32,210 nucleotides of DNA from contig CANRIM010000025.1 of NCBI GenBank assembly GCA_947630695.1, forward strand, positions 1 through 32,210. Reading direction: 5' to 3'. Positions within the stretch are counted from its first letter, which is position 1, and each line of letters opens with the position of its first letter. A model generated the notes under the pieces. That model saw only the letters and a program-made list of their open reading frames with translations, was not told the origin of the DNA and searched no databases. Source of the DNA: an uncultured Lachnospiraceae bacterium (lineage in GTDB: Bacteria > Bacillota > Clostridia > Lachnospirales > Lachnospiraceae). The position numbers and the translations under genes were made by a program. Positions 1 to 8,332 of the stretch are shown here, in pieces.

Positions 1-77
1 GCACGCGCGCTCGAGGAGCGCACCTGCCATGTCGTCGGAAGGCATTGAAAGTTATGCTTCGCATAAGCCTTCCTCCT
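1..77 (-). repeat. Two-hairpin dispersed repeat, copy 1 (cut by window edge)
   Basis: This stretch is identical to positions 88-164, so it is a tandem copy of the same element. It lacks the approximately 7 bp outer end because the window starts here. On the + strand one hairpin is GCGCTC-GAG-GAGCGC (7-21) and the second is GGAAGGC...GCCTTCC with an inner TTATGC-TTC-GCATAA stem (about 36-73). Read on the minus strand it begins with AGGAGG and an ATG seven bases later. It lies downstream of glnS. Confidence 0.9.
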
Positions 78-80
78 CAA

Positions 81-164
81 GGTATCGGCACGCGCGCTCG
101 AGGAGCGCACCTGCCATGTCGTCGGAAGGCATTGAAAGTTATGCTTCGCATAAGCCTTCCTCCT
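81..164 (-). repeat. Two-hairpin dispersed repeat, copy 2 (tandem)
   Basis: This is a full 84 bp copy, 87 bp out of step with copy 1 and separated from it by only three bases (78-80). It ends 7 bp short of the glnS stop codon, so the pair forms the immediate 3' flank of glnS. The minus-strand reading frame that begins at its internal ATG is 24 codons long and ends at TGA in the spacer. No classical T-run terminator was seen after glnS, so the hairpins may act as the transcript's 3' structure. That role is inferred. Confidence 0.9.
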
Positions 165-171
165 GCATTTC

Positions 172-1824
172 CTATACCGGAAGCTTAAACGAGCTTTTCA
201 GTGAAACGATCCGGTTGATCACCGGCTTGTCCTCTGTGGTATCGGGATCCACGCTGAAATATCCGTTTCTGACAAACTGGAACTTGTCATAGGCTTTCAG
301 ATCTTTCAGATTTGTTTCCAGCCAGCCTTCCCGTACCGTCAGGGAATTGGGATTCACATTGACGTTGCCCTCTGCATCGTACACGCCGGCTTCCTCATTG
401 ATAATATTTTCATAGAGACGAATCTGGGCCGGAATGGAATGCCTAGCAGATACCCAGTGGATCGTCCCCTTGACTTTCCGCCCGGTAAAGCCGCTGCCGC
501 TTTTCGTTTCCGGATCATAGGTAGCATGTACCACGGTGACTTTGCCGTTCTCATCCTTTTCACAGCCGATGCATGTCACAAAATAGGCATTCATCAGGCG
601 CACTTCATTGCCGGGGAACAGACGGAAATATTTTTTCGGCGGTTCCTCCATGAAATCCTCCCGCTCGATATACAGCTCTTTGCAAAACGGCACCTTACGG
701 CTGCCCAGATCGGGATTTTCCGGATTGTTGGCCACTTCCATCCATTCGGTTTCCTCCTCCGGATAGTTGTCAATGACCAGCTTCACGGGATCAATGACCG
801 CCATCATGCGGTTCGCCTTCATTTTCAGGTCTTCCCGGATACAGTATTCCAGCATCGCGTAGTCCACGGAGGAATTGCCCTTGGCCACGCCGCACAGTTC
901 CACAAACATACGAATGGATTCCGGCGTAAAGCCCCGGCGTCTTAAAGCCGCGATGGTCACCAGCCGGGGATCGTCCCATCCGTCTACGATCTGCTGCTCG
1001 ATCAGCCGCTTGATATACCGTTTTCCGGTGACTACATTGGTCAGATACATTTTTGCAAATTCGATCTGCCGGGGCGGCACATCAAAGCCCACCTCCCGGA
1101 TCACCCAGTCATAAAGCGGCCGGTGGTCTTCAAATTCCAGGGTACAGATGGAATGGGTCACGCCTTCAAAGGCGTCCTCCAGCGGGTGTGCAAAATCATA
1201 CATGGGATAAATGCACCATTTGTCGCCCGTGTTGTGATGGGTCATATGGGCCACACGGTAAATCACGGGATCCCGCATATTGATGTTGGGAGAGGCCATG
1301 TCGATCTTCGCCCGCAGCACCCGGGATCCGTCCGGGTATTTGCCGTTTTTCATATCTTCAAATATCTGTAAATTTTCCTCAATGGGACGGTTCCGGTAAG
1401 GACTTTCCTTTCCGGGTTCTTTCAGGGTTCCCCGATAGGCCCGGATCTCCTCCGCACTCAGTTCACAGACATAGGCCTTTCCTTTTTTGATCAGCTTTAC
1501 CGCGCTTTCATACATACGGTCGAAATAATCCGAAGCAAAATACAGATGCTCACCCCAGTCGGCGCCCAGCCACTGAATATCTTTTTTAATGGAATCGATA
1601 AATTCCATCTTTTCCTTCATCGGATTGGTATCGTCAAAACGCAGATGAAAGGTTCCGTGATACTTCTGCGCCAGACCGTAATTCAGCAGAATCGCCTTGG
1701 CATGTCCGATATGCAGGTAGCCGTTGGGTTCCGGCGGAAAGCGGGTCACCACTTCACGGTAAACGCCCTCTTCCAGATCCTTGTCAATCGCAGTTTCAAT
1801 AAAATTTCTTGCAGTATTCTCCAT
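172..1824 (-). CDS. glnS: Glutaminyl-tRNA synthetase
   Basis: This class I aminoacyl-tRNA synthetase charges tRNA-Gln with glutamine in the cytoplasm. The protein is 550 residues, close to the usual length. It opens with the nucleotide-binding stretch [15 protein letters not shown], with HIGH at residues 38-41, and carries LRFDDTNP and the GlnRS/GluRS stretch [16 protein letters not shown]. The KMSKS-equivalent loop reads [10 protein letters not shown] (264-273) rather than the MSKR of the E. coli enzyme. The C-terminal half is the two-barrel anticodon-binding region. The ATG at 1824 was chosen because AGAAGGGTGG lies just before it; an in-frame TTG seven codons upstream has no good ribosome site. 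A sigma-A promoter lies upstream and two repeat copies lie just past the stop. Confidence 0.95.
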   Translation of the reverse strand: MENTARNFIETAIDKDLEEGVYREVVTRFPPEPNGYLHIGHAKAILLNYGLAQKYHGTFHLRFDDTNPMKEKMEFIDSIKKDIQWLGADWGEHLYFASDYFDRMYESAVKLIKKGKAYVCELSAEEIRAYRGTLKEPGKESPYRNRPIEENLQIFEDMKNGKYPDGSRVLRAKIDMASPNINMRDPVIYRVAHMTHHNTGDKWCIYPMYDFAHPLEDAFEGVTHSICTLEFEDHRPLYDWVIREVGFDVPPRQIEFAKMYLTNVVTGKRYIKRLIEQQIVDGWDDPRLVTIAALRRRGFTPESIRMFVELCGVAKGNSSVDYAMLEYCIREDLKMKANRMMAVIDPVKLVIDNYPEEETEWMEVANNPENPDLGSRKVPFCKELYIEREDFMEEPPKKYFRLFPGNEVRLMNAYFVTCIGCEKDENGKVTVVHATYDPETKSGSGFTGRKVKGTIHWVSARHSIPAQIRLYENIINEEAGVYDAEGNVNVNPNSLTVREGWLETNLKDLKAYDKFQFVRNGYFSVDPDTTEDKPVINRIVSLKSSFKLPV

Positions 1825-1874
1825 TTTTCCACCCTTCTGCCGCAAAGCAGCCCCGTCTTAAAATCATTTTTACC

Positions 1875-1903
1875 AATATACCATAAGGTTTTTGCTTTTT
1901 CAA
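1875..1903 (-). promoter_or_regulatory. Sigma-A promoter of glnS
   Basis: On the minus strand TTGAAA, a 17 bp spacer and TATATT lie about 50 bp upstream of the glnS ATG. Confidence 0.7.
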
Positions 1904-1955
1904 GAAATCAAAACCGCATATTCCGGTTAAAAAAACCAATATTTGTCTATTTTCC

Positions 1956-1984
1956 TTGACATTAACGAAATTTCTATTTACAAT
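1956..1984 (+). promoter_or_regulatory. Sigma-A promoter of the HU gene
   Basis: TTGACA, a 17 bp spacer and TACAAT make a near-consensus promoter 37 bp before the HU start, as expected for an abundant nucleoid protein. Confidence 0.8.
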
Positions 1985-2020
1985 AACTATGCTATCTATT
2001 TAAAGGAGGAGTTATTTGAA

Positions 2021-2293
2021 ATGAACAAAGTTGAACTTATCGCTTCTATAGTGGAGAAGTCAGGTTTGAGCAAGAAGGATGCTGAAAAAGCGCTGTCCGC
2101 TTTTACTGCGACGGTTGTTGATGAACTGAAAGCAGGCAATAAGGTACAGCTGGTGGGTTTCGGTACATTCGAAGTTTCCGAAAGAGCTGCCCGTGAGGGA
2201 AGAAATCCTCAGACAGGCGCTACCATGGTGATCCCGGCTTCCAAGGCTCCGAAATTCAAAGCCGGAAAAGCATTAAAAGATGCTCTGAACTAA
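2021..2293 (+). CDS. hup: HU family DNA-binding protein
   Basis: This is a small, dimeric, basic nucleoid protein that bends and compacts DNA. At 90 residues it has the standard HU length. It begins [15 protein letters not shown] and carries the family signature around [18 protein letters not shown] followed by the DNA-contacting beta arm ([19 protein letters not shown]). The ATG at 2021 follows AAAGGAGG at 2002-2009; the frame is open further upstream but has no ribosome site there. A strong promoter precedes it and a perfect hairpin terminator follows, so it is transcribed alone. HU and IHF subunits are hard to separate by sequence, but a single short Firmicutes homologue is normally HU. 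Confidence 0.96.
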   Translation: MNKVELIASIVEKSGLSKKDAEKALSAFTATVVDELKAGNKVQLVGFGTFEVSERAAREGRNPQTGATMVIPASKAPKFKAGKALKDALN

Positions 2294-2341
2294 GTCAGTA
2301 TTTTATTTGAAGCATGTCGCAAAGCGCATGTCTCAGATCTC

Positions 2342-2382
2342 AGAAAAGTCCGAAACATTTGTTTCGGGCTTTTCTGTTTTTT
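2342..2382 (+). terminator. Rho-independent terminator after HU
   Basis: A 15 bp stem (AGAAAAGTCCGAAAC pairing with GTTTCGGGCTTTTCT, one G-T pair) has an ATTT loop and is followed by GTTTTTTC. Confidence 0.92.
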
Positions 2383-2405
2383 CATCCGTGCTTCCGCGCC
2401 TCCAT

Positions 2406-2434
2406 ACATTTTTTCCACCGAAATGTCCATACTA
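2406..2434 (+). promoter_or_regulatory. Possible sigma-G-type promoter of the germination gene
   Basis: ACATT, 17 bp and CATACTA resemble the forespore sigma-G pattern (GHATR-18-CATnnTA). The -10 part matches fully and the -35 part only partly. It lies 22 bp before the gene start. The same CATACTA occurs ahead of gpr. Confidence 0.4.
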
Positions 2435-2455
2435 CAGGAAAACAGGAGGTAAGCA

Positions 2456-3856
2456 ATGGAAGCGATGCAATTTCAGGAAACCATCCGGCGCTTTTCAGAC
2501 GCCGTCCATCTGGATCAGAATTATGACATGAACTGCCGTCTTCTGACCTTCGGCAGCCGGCAGGCGGCGGCTTATTTCATCAACGGTATGACCAATGATG
2601 ATCTGGCCGAAAAAATTCTGCAGGCGTTGCAAGGCGTTCCGCCAAAGGAACTGGCCGACAACGTAGGGGATTTCATCCGGCAGTCGGTACCTAACGCAGA
2701 CACCAAGCAGGTGGCAAATGAACAGGACGTCATTACCGCGCTGCTCTCTGGACTCATGATCATTTATGTGGAGGGCTACGACAAATGGGTGGTCATCGAC
2801 TGCAGGAATTATCCTGCAAGGAGCGTGGATGAACCGGAAAAAGACAAAGTACTGCGGGGCTCCCGGGACGGATTCGTGGAAAATATTATGGCAAATACCG
2901 CCCTGATCCGCCGTCGCATCCGTTCCAGCGAATTCTGTGCGGAACGGCTGTGCGCCGGAAAAAGCTCCAAAACCGATATCGCGGTCTGCTATATTACGGA
3001 CCGGGTGGACAAAGAGCTGCTGGCAGATATCAAACAGCGGATTCAGTCCATCCAGGCAGACGCTTTGACCATGAATCACCAGAGTCTTGCGGAATGCCTG
3101 TACAACGGCGCATGGTTCAATCCCTTTCCCAAAGTCAAGTATTCCGAACGGCCCGATACTGCGGCAGCTTCCATTCTGAAAGGCAATATTGTGATTCTCG
3201 TGGACAATTCTCCTTCGGTTATGATCCTGCCCACTTCCCTCTTTGATATCATCGAAGAAGCAAACGATTACTATTTTCCGCCCATTACCGGAAATTATCT
3301 GCGGTTCTCCCGTTTTGTCATTACATTGGTTACCGTATTTTTAACGCCCGTGTATCTGCTGCTGACCAAAGAGCCCCAGCTGATTCCTCAATCCTTTGAC
3401 TTTATCAAAGTCCGGGACGCCATGAACATTCCCCTGATCTATCAGTTTCTGATTCTGGAGCTTTGCATCGATGGTCTGAGAATCGCCGCCATGAATACGC
3501 CCAATATCCTGACCACGCCTTTAAGTATCATCGCAGCCATCGTATTCGGAGAGTTTTCCGTGGAGTCCGGCTGGTTCAACAGCCAGGCCATGGTCTATAT
3601 GGCCTTCGTCGCCGTGGGAAACTATTCCCAGGCCAGCTATGAATTCGGATATGCCCTGAAATTCATGCGCATCATGCTGCTGATCCTGACGGAGCTGTTC
3701 CATATCTGGGGCTTTGCCGCCGGATGTGTCATCATGTTTCTGTCCATGGCGTGCAATCGGACCATTTCCGGCAAAAACTATCTTTATCCGCTGATTCCCT
3801 TTCGCTGGAAGAAGCTTAAAAGAAAAATTGTACGCAGCCAGAGCAGCAGCAACTAA
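2456..3856 (+). CDS. GerA-family spore germination protein, SpoVAF-like
   Basis: GerA-type A subunits and SpoVAF sit in the inner membrane of the spore and take part in the response to germinants. The 466-residue protein has a soluble N-terminal half (about 1-270) with GMTNDD near residue 40. It then has the family hallmark VDNSPSVMILPTS and EANDYYFPP, and at least four membrane segments in the last 180 residues. The short length and the lack of gerB and gerC partners beside it favour SpoVAF over a GerAA receptor subunit, but no spoVA genes are present either, so the name is tentative. The ATG at 2456 follows AGGAGG at 2444-2449. It is monocistronic and convergent with dut. Confidence 0.85.
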   Translation: MEAMQFQETIRRFSDAVHLDQNYDMNCRLLTFGSRQAAAYFINGMTNDDLAEKILQALQGVPPKELADNVGDFIRQSVPNADTKQVANEQDVITALLSGLMIIYVEGYDKWVVIDCRNYPARSVDEPEKDKVLRGSRDGFVENIMANTALIRRRIRSSEFCAERLCAGKSSKTDIAVCYITDRVDKELLADIKQRIQSIQADALTMNHQSLAECLYNGAWFNPFPKVKYSERPDTAAASILKGNIVILVDNSPSVMILPTSLFDIIEEANDYYFPPITGNYLRFSRFVITLVTVFLTPVYLLLTKEPQLIPQSFDFIKVRDAMNIPLIYQFLILELCIDGLRIAAMNTPNILTTPLSIIAAIVFGEFSVESGWFNSQAMVYMAFVAVGNYSQASYEFGYALKFMRIMLLILTELFHIWGFAAGCVIMFLSMACNRTISGKNYLYPLIPFRWKKLKRKIVRSQSSSN

Positions 3857-3908
3857 AAACAAAACGCGGCGGATCCGGTTCCATCATCCCGTGGAACCGA
3901 GCCCGCCG
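3855..3908 (-). terminator. Terminator of dut, spanning its stop codon
   Basis: On the minus strand CGGCGG-gctc-GGTTCCA, an 8-base loop and TGGAACC-ggat-CCGCCG form a two-part stem with a symmetric internal loop, followed by CGTTTTGTTTTT. The dut stop codon (3884-3886) lies in the apical loop, so the terminator is partly coding. Confidence 0.8.
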
Positions 3909-4372
3909 TTTCTGGCACTTTCCGCCGCGTCATCCATTGTGATCCCGTATTCCAGAAAAACCCCCTGCATAAAGCCTTTCCCGGCTTCCAGCACAATGGT
4001 CTTTCCCTCGTTGGAATCATTTGTGATCTTTGCGAAGATGTGTCCCTCATTTTCACTGTCATAATAATCGCTGTCAATGATTCCCACGGTATTGTTCAGC
4101 TGCAGCCGGAACTTAAATCCCAGCCCGCTTCTGGGAAACAGCTGCAGCACCCAGCCCTCGTCCATCTTCACCCGGACGCCCGTGGGCACAGTCGCAGTCT
4201 CCCCGGGTTTCAAAGTCAGCCCGTAGGGCATGAAAAAGTCATACCCCGCACTGCCGGCGGTAGCACGGGCCGGCAGCCGGATGCCTTCATAAATTTCACC
4301 GGCATTTTCCCTGGGACAATCCGTCAGATACCGCTTTCGGCTTACCTTTTCAAACATAGCGATTCGTTTCAT
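3884..4372 (-). CDS. dut: dUTP diphosphatase (trimeric dUTPase)
   Basis: The enzyme hydrolyses dUTP to dUMP and pyrophosphate, keeping uracil out of DNA and feeding dTMP synthesis. The 162-residue protein shows the five dUTPase motifs in order: ARATAGSAGYDF (I), PRSGLGFK (II), NTVGIIDSDYY (III, with the catalytic Asp), GFMQGVF (IV) and the glycine-rich C-terminal NGGLGSTG (V). Of two ATGs two codons apart, the one at 4372 was chosen because GAGG then lies eight bases upstream; for the ATG at 4378 the spacing would be too short. It has its own promoter and terminator. Confidence 0.92.
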   Translation of the reverse strand: MKRIAMFEKVSRKRYLTDCPRENAGEIYEGIRLPARATAGSAGYDFFMPYGLTLKPGETATVPTGVRVKMDEGWVLQLFPRSGLGFKFRLQLNNTVGIIDSDYYDSENEGHIFAKITNDSNEGKTIVLEAGKGFMQGVFLEYGITMDDAAESARNGGLGSTG

Positions 4373-4404
4373 CTGCATTTCCTCTTCACGTCTGTTTTTC
4401 AGAT

Positions 4405-4434
4405 ATCATACCACAAAAGCATCCCCCCAAACAA
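4405..4434 (-). promoter_or_regulatory. Probable sigma-A promoter of dut
   Basis: On the minus strand TTGTTT, 18 bp and TATGAT lie 33 bp upstream of the dut start. The match is moderate. Confidence 0.45.
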
Positions 4435-4541
4435 GCGGAATATGGCTGGATTTTTCGCGGCCGCTGCGCTATAATAGTTTTAATCACGCAGCGGGTGCAG
4501 GCCAAACGCCTTTTCCCGCCGGAAACACGAGGGGATGTCTG

Positions 4542-5537
4542 ATGAAGCTGGACATGCACAAACTGAATGCCAATTTAAAAGCCGGCCAATTTGCCCGGTG
4601 TTATCTGCTCTATGGCGAGGAGCAGTATCTGGTCCGGCAGTACGCAAAACGCATCTGCGACGCGATTGTGCCGGAAAACAGCCAGTTCAATCTGTCCCGC
4701 TTTTCCGGCAAAGACATCGATTATCGGGAAGTCATCTCCCTGGCGGATACCATGCCTTTTTTTGCCGAACACCGTCTGATCCGGCTGGATGAAAGCGGAT
4801 TGTTTCAATCCGCCAATGAGGAATTTCTCGCCTATCTTCCGGAAGCGCCCGACTATACCATCTTTCTGTTTACGGAACAAACGGTGGATAAACGTTCCAA
4901 AGCTTACAAATGGATAGTCGCCAATGGGGATCAGCTAGAAATGGAGGTACAGCGGGAATCGGTTATGAAAAAATGGATCCTGCAGCTGGCCCGGAAAGAG
5001 GGTCTGTCCATGACCGAAGCCACCGCCGCCCGCTTACTTGGAAAAACCGGCTGTGACATGTACACCATCAGCAATGAAATGCAGAAGCTTTCCGCTTACT
5101 GCAGCGGCGAAGACAGCATCACAGACGCTGCTGTGGATCAGATCTGCGTGGACGTCACCCCGCCCCAGATCTTCGAAATGATCCGCTGTATTTCCGAAAA
5201 AAACAGCCGGCAGGCCCTCCGGTATTATTATGAACTTGTCCAGACAAAAGAACAGCCGATGCGCATCTTAAGTCTGCTGCTGCGCCAGTTTCGCACGATG
5301 TATCAGATCCGGCTGTTGCAGAACAGCCATACCGGCAGCTACGAAATTGCTTCCCGGCTGGGGCTGTCCTCCTATATTGCGGACAAATACATCCGGCAGG
5401 CAGCCAATTTTGACGAGGGAGAATTAAAACAGGCGCTGTATGACTGTATGGAAACGGAATATAAAATCAAATCCGGCCTGCTGACAGACCGGATGGGCGT
5501 GGAACTTCTGATTGTAACATACGCAGACGGACAGTGA
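4542..5537 (+). CDS. holA: DNA polymerase III subunit delta
   Basis: The delta subunit is part of the clamp-loader complex and opens the sliding clamp during replication. The 331-residue length and overall plan match HolA (YqeN). The N-terminal AAA+-like domain begins ARCYLLYGEEQYLVRQYAKRI and lacks a P-loop, as expected for delta. It is followed by the middle helical region (LLGKTGCDMYTISNEMQKL) and a C-terminal collar domain (LSLLLRQFRTMYQIRLL). The ATG at 4542 is seven bases after GAGGGG. A TATAAT at 4470-4475 with a poor -35 may be its promoter. In B. subtilis this gene lies between comEC and rpsT; here it stands alone between dut and a divergent set of genes. Confidence 0.92.
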   Translation: MKLDMHKLNANLKAGQFARCYLLYGEEQYLVRQYAKRICDAIVPENSQFNLSRFSGKDIDYREVISLADTMPFFAEHRLIRLDESGLFQSANEEFLAYLPEAPDYTIFLFTEQTVDKRSKAYKWIVANGDQLEMEVQRESVMKKWILQLARKEGLSMTEATAARLLGKTGCDMYTISNEMQKLSAYCSGEDSITDAAVDQICVDVTPPQIFEMIRCISEKNSRQALRYYYELVQTKEQPMRILSLLLRQFRTMYQIRLLQNSHTGSYEIASRLGLSSYIADKYIRQAANFDEGELKQALYDCMETEYKIKSGLLTDRMGVELLIVTYADGQ

Positions 5538-5557
5538 TACACTGTCCGCCTTTTTTT
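5528..5557 (+). terminator. Terminator of holA
   Basis: CGGACAGTG, loop ATA and CACTGTCCG are followed by CC and seven T. The stem overlaps the holA stop codon, and the T-run overlaps the stop of the convergent reductase gene. Confidence 0.9.
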
Positions 5558-6752
5558 ATCTGCGATTCATCTGACTGCGGCGGTTGTCTTCTTCCCGCTG
5601 CCTGCAGATCTCATCCCAGGAAGGCTGTTCGGCCAGCCCCTTTGCAAAGGTGGCCAGCGCCTCGGGGATTTCGATTTTCTGCGGACAGACCGCGCTGCAT
5701 CTGCCGCAGGCGATACAGGCGCCGGGCCGTTTTTCTTCCGGCAGCGCATCCATGCGCATCCCGATGTTCATGCCGGGCTGGAACCTGAATTCATTGTACT
5801 GGCTGATCAGATAGGGAATGTCCAGCTGCTTCGGGCAGCCATCCCGGCAGTAATTGCAGCCGGTACAGGGCAGGGCGTTTTTCAGCGTGTCCGCAATATG
5901 GAAAAGGAGCTGCTGCTCTTCTGCCGTCAGCGGTTTCTCTTCCGAAAAGGTTTTGACATTGTCCAGCAGTTGAGACAAATTGGACATACCGCTTAGTATA
6001 ACGGTCATACCGGGCAGGCCCTGCAGAAACCGAAAGCCCCAGGCAGCTGCAGATTCTTCCGGCCGCCGCGCATGCAGCGCCTTGTCCATTTCTGCAGGAA
6101 GATTGGCAAGTTTTCCGCCCCGCACGGGCTCCATACCCCAGACCGGTATATTCCGGCGGGTCAGCAGCTCATATTTTTCCGCAGCCTTCTGCAGCGACCA
6201 GTCCAGATAATTGATCTGGATCTGACAGAATTCCATTTCATTTCCGAACAAATCCAGAATTTCTTCCAGCCCTTCCAGGGCCGCATGGGAAGAAAATCCC
6301 AGATGGGTGATCCTTCCCTTCTTCCGCTGTTCCGTAAAATATTCTACGATCTTCCATCGTTCATCCCGGTATGTAGGCAGGGATCTTTCGCAGATATTGT
6401 GCAAAAGATAAAAATCAAAATGATCTACCCTGCATTTTTCCAGCTGTTCTTCAAAAACAGCGGCCGGGTCGTAAGCGTCGCTGACCTGATGCCCCGGATA
6501 TTTGGTAGCCAGATAATATTTGTCTCTGGGATACTGGCTCAACAGCCGGCCCATGATGCGCTCCGACTCACCCTTGTGATAGGGATACGCCGTATCGAAA
6601 TAATTAATGCCGTTTTCGAAAGCCGCGCCGATCATTTCTTCCACCTGTGCCACATCCACGCCGCCGTTTGCCCCGTCCCCATTCTGGGGCAGCCGCATGG
6701 CGCCGAAGCCCAGAAGGGAGAGTTTCTTCCCTTTAAAATCTCTGTATAACAT
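5556..6752 (-). CDS. Aldo/keto reductase with C-terminal ferredoxin domain
   Basis: This cytoplasmic oxidoreductase belongs to the AKR superfamily; its substrate cannot be read from sequence. The barrel spans about residues 1-290 and contains the likely catalytic set Asp53, Tyr58, Lys84 and His118 (FDTAYPYHKG, YYLATKYPG, FYLLHN). The last about 100 residues carry two 4Fe-4S cysteine clusters, CTGCNYCRDGCP (Cys296/299/302/306) and CIACGRCSAVCP (346/349/352/356). These suggest electron transfer between iron-sulfur centres and the active site. The length of 398 residues is usual for this AKR-ferredoxin class in anaerobes. The ATG at 6752 follows GGGG by seven bases. A dispersed repeat lies in its probable 5' leader. 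Confidence 0.9.
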   Translation of the reverse strand: MLYRDFKGKKLSLLGFGAMRLPQNGDGANGGVDVAQVEEMIGAAFENGINYFDTAYPYHKGESERIMGRLLSQYPRDKYYLATKYPGHQVSDAYDPAAVFEEQLEKCRVDHFDFYLLHNICERSLPTYRDERWKIVEYFTEQRKKGRITHLGFSSHAALEGLEEILDLFGNEMEFCQIQINYLDWSLQKAAEKYELLTRRNIPVWGMEPVRGGKLANLPAEMDKALHARRPEESAAAWGFRFLQGLPGMTVILSGMSNLSQLLDNVKTFSEEKPLTAEEQQLLFHIADTLKNALPCTGCNYCRDGCPKQLDIPYLISQYNEFRFQPGMNIGMRMDALPEEKRPGACIACGRCSAVCPQKIEIPEALATFAKGLAEQPSWDEICRQREEDNRRSQMNRR

Positions 6753-6782
6753 AAACACACCCCGTTTCCTGTTGTATAATTA

Positions 6783-6864
6783 GGTAGCGGCACGCGCGCC
6801 CGGGGGGCGCACCTGCCATGTCGTCGGAAGGCATTTAAAATTATGCTTCGCATAAGCCTTCCTC
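6783..6864 (-). repeat. Two-hairpin dispersed repeat, copy 3
   Basis: This 82 bp copy lies between the amidohydrolase stop (6936) and the reductase start (6752), in the same orientation as the other copies. Its first hairpin reads GCGCCC-GGG-GGGCGC: the T-A pair of copies 1 and 2 has become C-G on both sides. The unpaired bulge of the second hairpin differs (ATTTAAAA against ATTGAAAG), while its paired arms are unchanged. The minus-strand frame from its ATG stays open into the reductase gene in a different frame. Confidence 0.9.
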
Positions 6865-6870
6865 GGGTTG

Positions 6871-6899
6871 ATTGTAACACAGATTTTCGGAAGATGAAA
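6871..6899 (-). promoter_or_regulatory. Possible promoter of the reductase gene, upstream of the repeat
   Basis: On the minus strand TTTCAT, 17 bp and TACAAT lie just upstream of the repeat. If used, the whole repeat would be transcribed as the reductase leader. The -35 part is weak. Confidence 0.4.
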
Positions 6900-6935
6900 A
6901 CAAAACCGCCGCCGTTCATCAAAAATTCGTATTTT

Positions 6936-8072
6936 TCAGTCTCTGGGCCAGACGACATTTCCGTTGATGATGGTGGCTGCAACCGAAGAGGAAATTTCCA
7001 GCGGGTCTCCGTCATAAATCACCAGATCCGCATCCTTTCCCACCGTCAGACTGCCCAGCCTGTGGCTGACGCGGCAGATCCGTGCGGCGTCAATGGTAAT
7101 GGCACGCAGCGCTGCCCAGCGGTCCATGCCTTCTTTGACGGCCAGTCCTGCACAGAGGGGCAGGTACTGGATGCGGGTCACCGGATGATCCATGGTAATG
7201 GCCACGGTCACGCCGGCCTTCTGCAGGACACCCACCGTTTTAAAATCCGAAAGACGCACCTCGTCTTTGGTCCGGGAGGCCAGGGTCGGGCCTACAATCG
7301 CCGGGAAACCGCTTTCGGCAATGGCGTCGGCAATCAGATGTCCTTCCGTACAGTGATCCAGCGTCAGCCCCAGTCCGAACTCTTTCGCGATCCGGATGGC
7401 CGTGAAAATATCATCCGTCCGATGGACATGGGCTTTCAATGGAATTTTTCCTTCAAAAAGATCCCGGTAGCATTCCATTTCAAAATCCGGTTCTGCATTC
7501 TGACCCCGGGCAAAATACTGCTGCGCCTCAGACAGCGCCCGGCGGATCACCGCGGCAATCCCCATCCGGGTAGAAGGCAGATTTCCGTTCATTCCGTAAT
7601 TGTTCATGGGATTTTCCCCGAAAGCAATTTTGATGGCCGCAGGCGCCAGTACGATCATATCATCCAGTCGCCGGCCATCGGTTTTGATAAATGCAAACTG
7701 TCCGCCCACCGCATTGGCGCTGCCGGGACCTGCCATGACGCCGGTAATGCCTGCGGCTATGGCGTTATGAAAGGCGCTGTCCATGGGATTGATGGCGTCG
7801 ATAGCCCGGACAAAGGGCGTCACAGGCTGGGTCCCTTCATTGGATTCGTCCACTGACACGCTCAGACGTTCTTCGGCAATCCCGATATGGCTGTGGGCAT
7901 CGATAAACCCCGGAAAAACCGATTTGCCCGCGGCGTCAATACACTGCATATTTTCGGTCGGCGGAATTTCCTTTTCTATTCTGACGATTTTCCCCTGATC
8001 GATCAGAAGATCGGCCGCGACCGTTTCCTCCGTTTCCATGAGATATAACAGTCCGTTTTGTATCAGCAGCAT
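6936..8072 (-). CDS. Amidohydrolase family metal-dependent hydrolase
   Basis: This 378-residue protein belongs to the cyclic amidohydrolase superfamily, close to imidazolonepropionase-like and dihydroorotase-like enzymes. The substrate is unknown. It has the N-terminal beta-sandwich start and the metal site GFIDAHSHIG (His-Ser-His). Further candidate metal histidines are in HVHRTDD and LDHCTEGH, and an ITMDHP stretch follows. It ends with the usual DADLVIYDGDPLE and NGNVVW closing strands. The ATG at 8072 lies 10 bases after GGAGG; a TTG two codons upstream lies only four bases after it and is less likely. The gene is in line with the downstream reductase but separated by 183 bp holding a repeat and a possible promoter, so an operon is uncertain. 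Confidence 0.88.
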   Translation of the reverse strand: MLLIQNGLLYLMETEETVAADLLIDQGKIVRIEKEIPPTENMQCIDAAGKSVFPGFIDAHSHIGIAEERLSVSVDESNEGTQPVTPFVRAIDAINPMDSAFHNAIAAGITGVMAGPGSANAVGGQFAFIKTDGRRLDDMIVLAPAAIKIAFGENPMNNYGMNGNLPSTRMGIAAVIRRALSEAQQYFARGQNAEPDFEMECYRDLFEGKIPLKAHVHRTDDIFTAIRIAKEFGLGLTLDHCTEGHLIADAIAESGFPAIVGPTLASRTKDEVRLSDFKTVGVLQKAGVTVAITMDHPVTRIQYLPLCAGLAVKEGMDRWAALRAITIDAARICRVSHRLGSLTVGKDADLVIYDGDPLEISSSVAATIINGNVVWPRD

Positions 8073-8197
8073 GGGCAAACTCCCTCCTTTTAATTTTTTT
8101 CATGTTTTTTGTATAGTTTTGCGCAGTTCGGCAAAAACTATTCCTGTCGCGAAGTACAGCGTTCGTGTCTGTACCTGCGAATAAAAGGAGGCAAATT

Positions 8198-8320
8198 ATG
8201 AACAACAAGCAGAACAATCAGAACAACCAGTATGATCAGAACAACCAGAACAATCAGTATGATCAGAACAACCAGAAAAACAAAAACAATCAGAACAATC
8301 AGGAGCAGCAGTACCGCTGA
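8198..8320 (+). CDS. 40-residue Asn/Gln-rich low-complexity peptide
   Basis: This small gene encodes a peptide made almost entirely of Asn and Gln. It starts MNNKQNNQNNQYDQNNQNNQ, repeats the Gln-Tyr-Asp-Gln unit twice and ends EQQYR. It has no membrane segment, cysteine or known domain. That it is a real gene is supported by a strong AAAAGGAGG ending six bases before the ATG at 8198 and by a long hairpin terminator beginning 12 bp after the stop. The DNA is internally repetitive, so its length may vary between strains. Similar polar low-complexity peptides occur among spore-coat and prion-like proteins, but no sporulation promoter was recognised here and its function is unknown. Confidence 0.7.
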   Translation: MNNKQNNQNNQYDQNNQNNQYDQNNQKNKNNQNNQEQQYR

Positions 8321-8332
8321 GTCTGACACAGC

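Noticed and set aside
29-292. Plus-strand frame through the tandem repeat with a duplicated MSSEGIESYASHKPSS peptide
   Set aside because: It has no ribosome site, runs antisense into glnS, and is explained by the duplicated repeat.
8152-8176. Small GTACAG...CTGTAC hairpin ahead of the Asn/Gln peptide gene, considered as an operator
   Set aside because: It is only six pairs with a nine-base loop, with no second copy or known match in the window.
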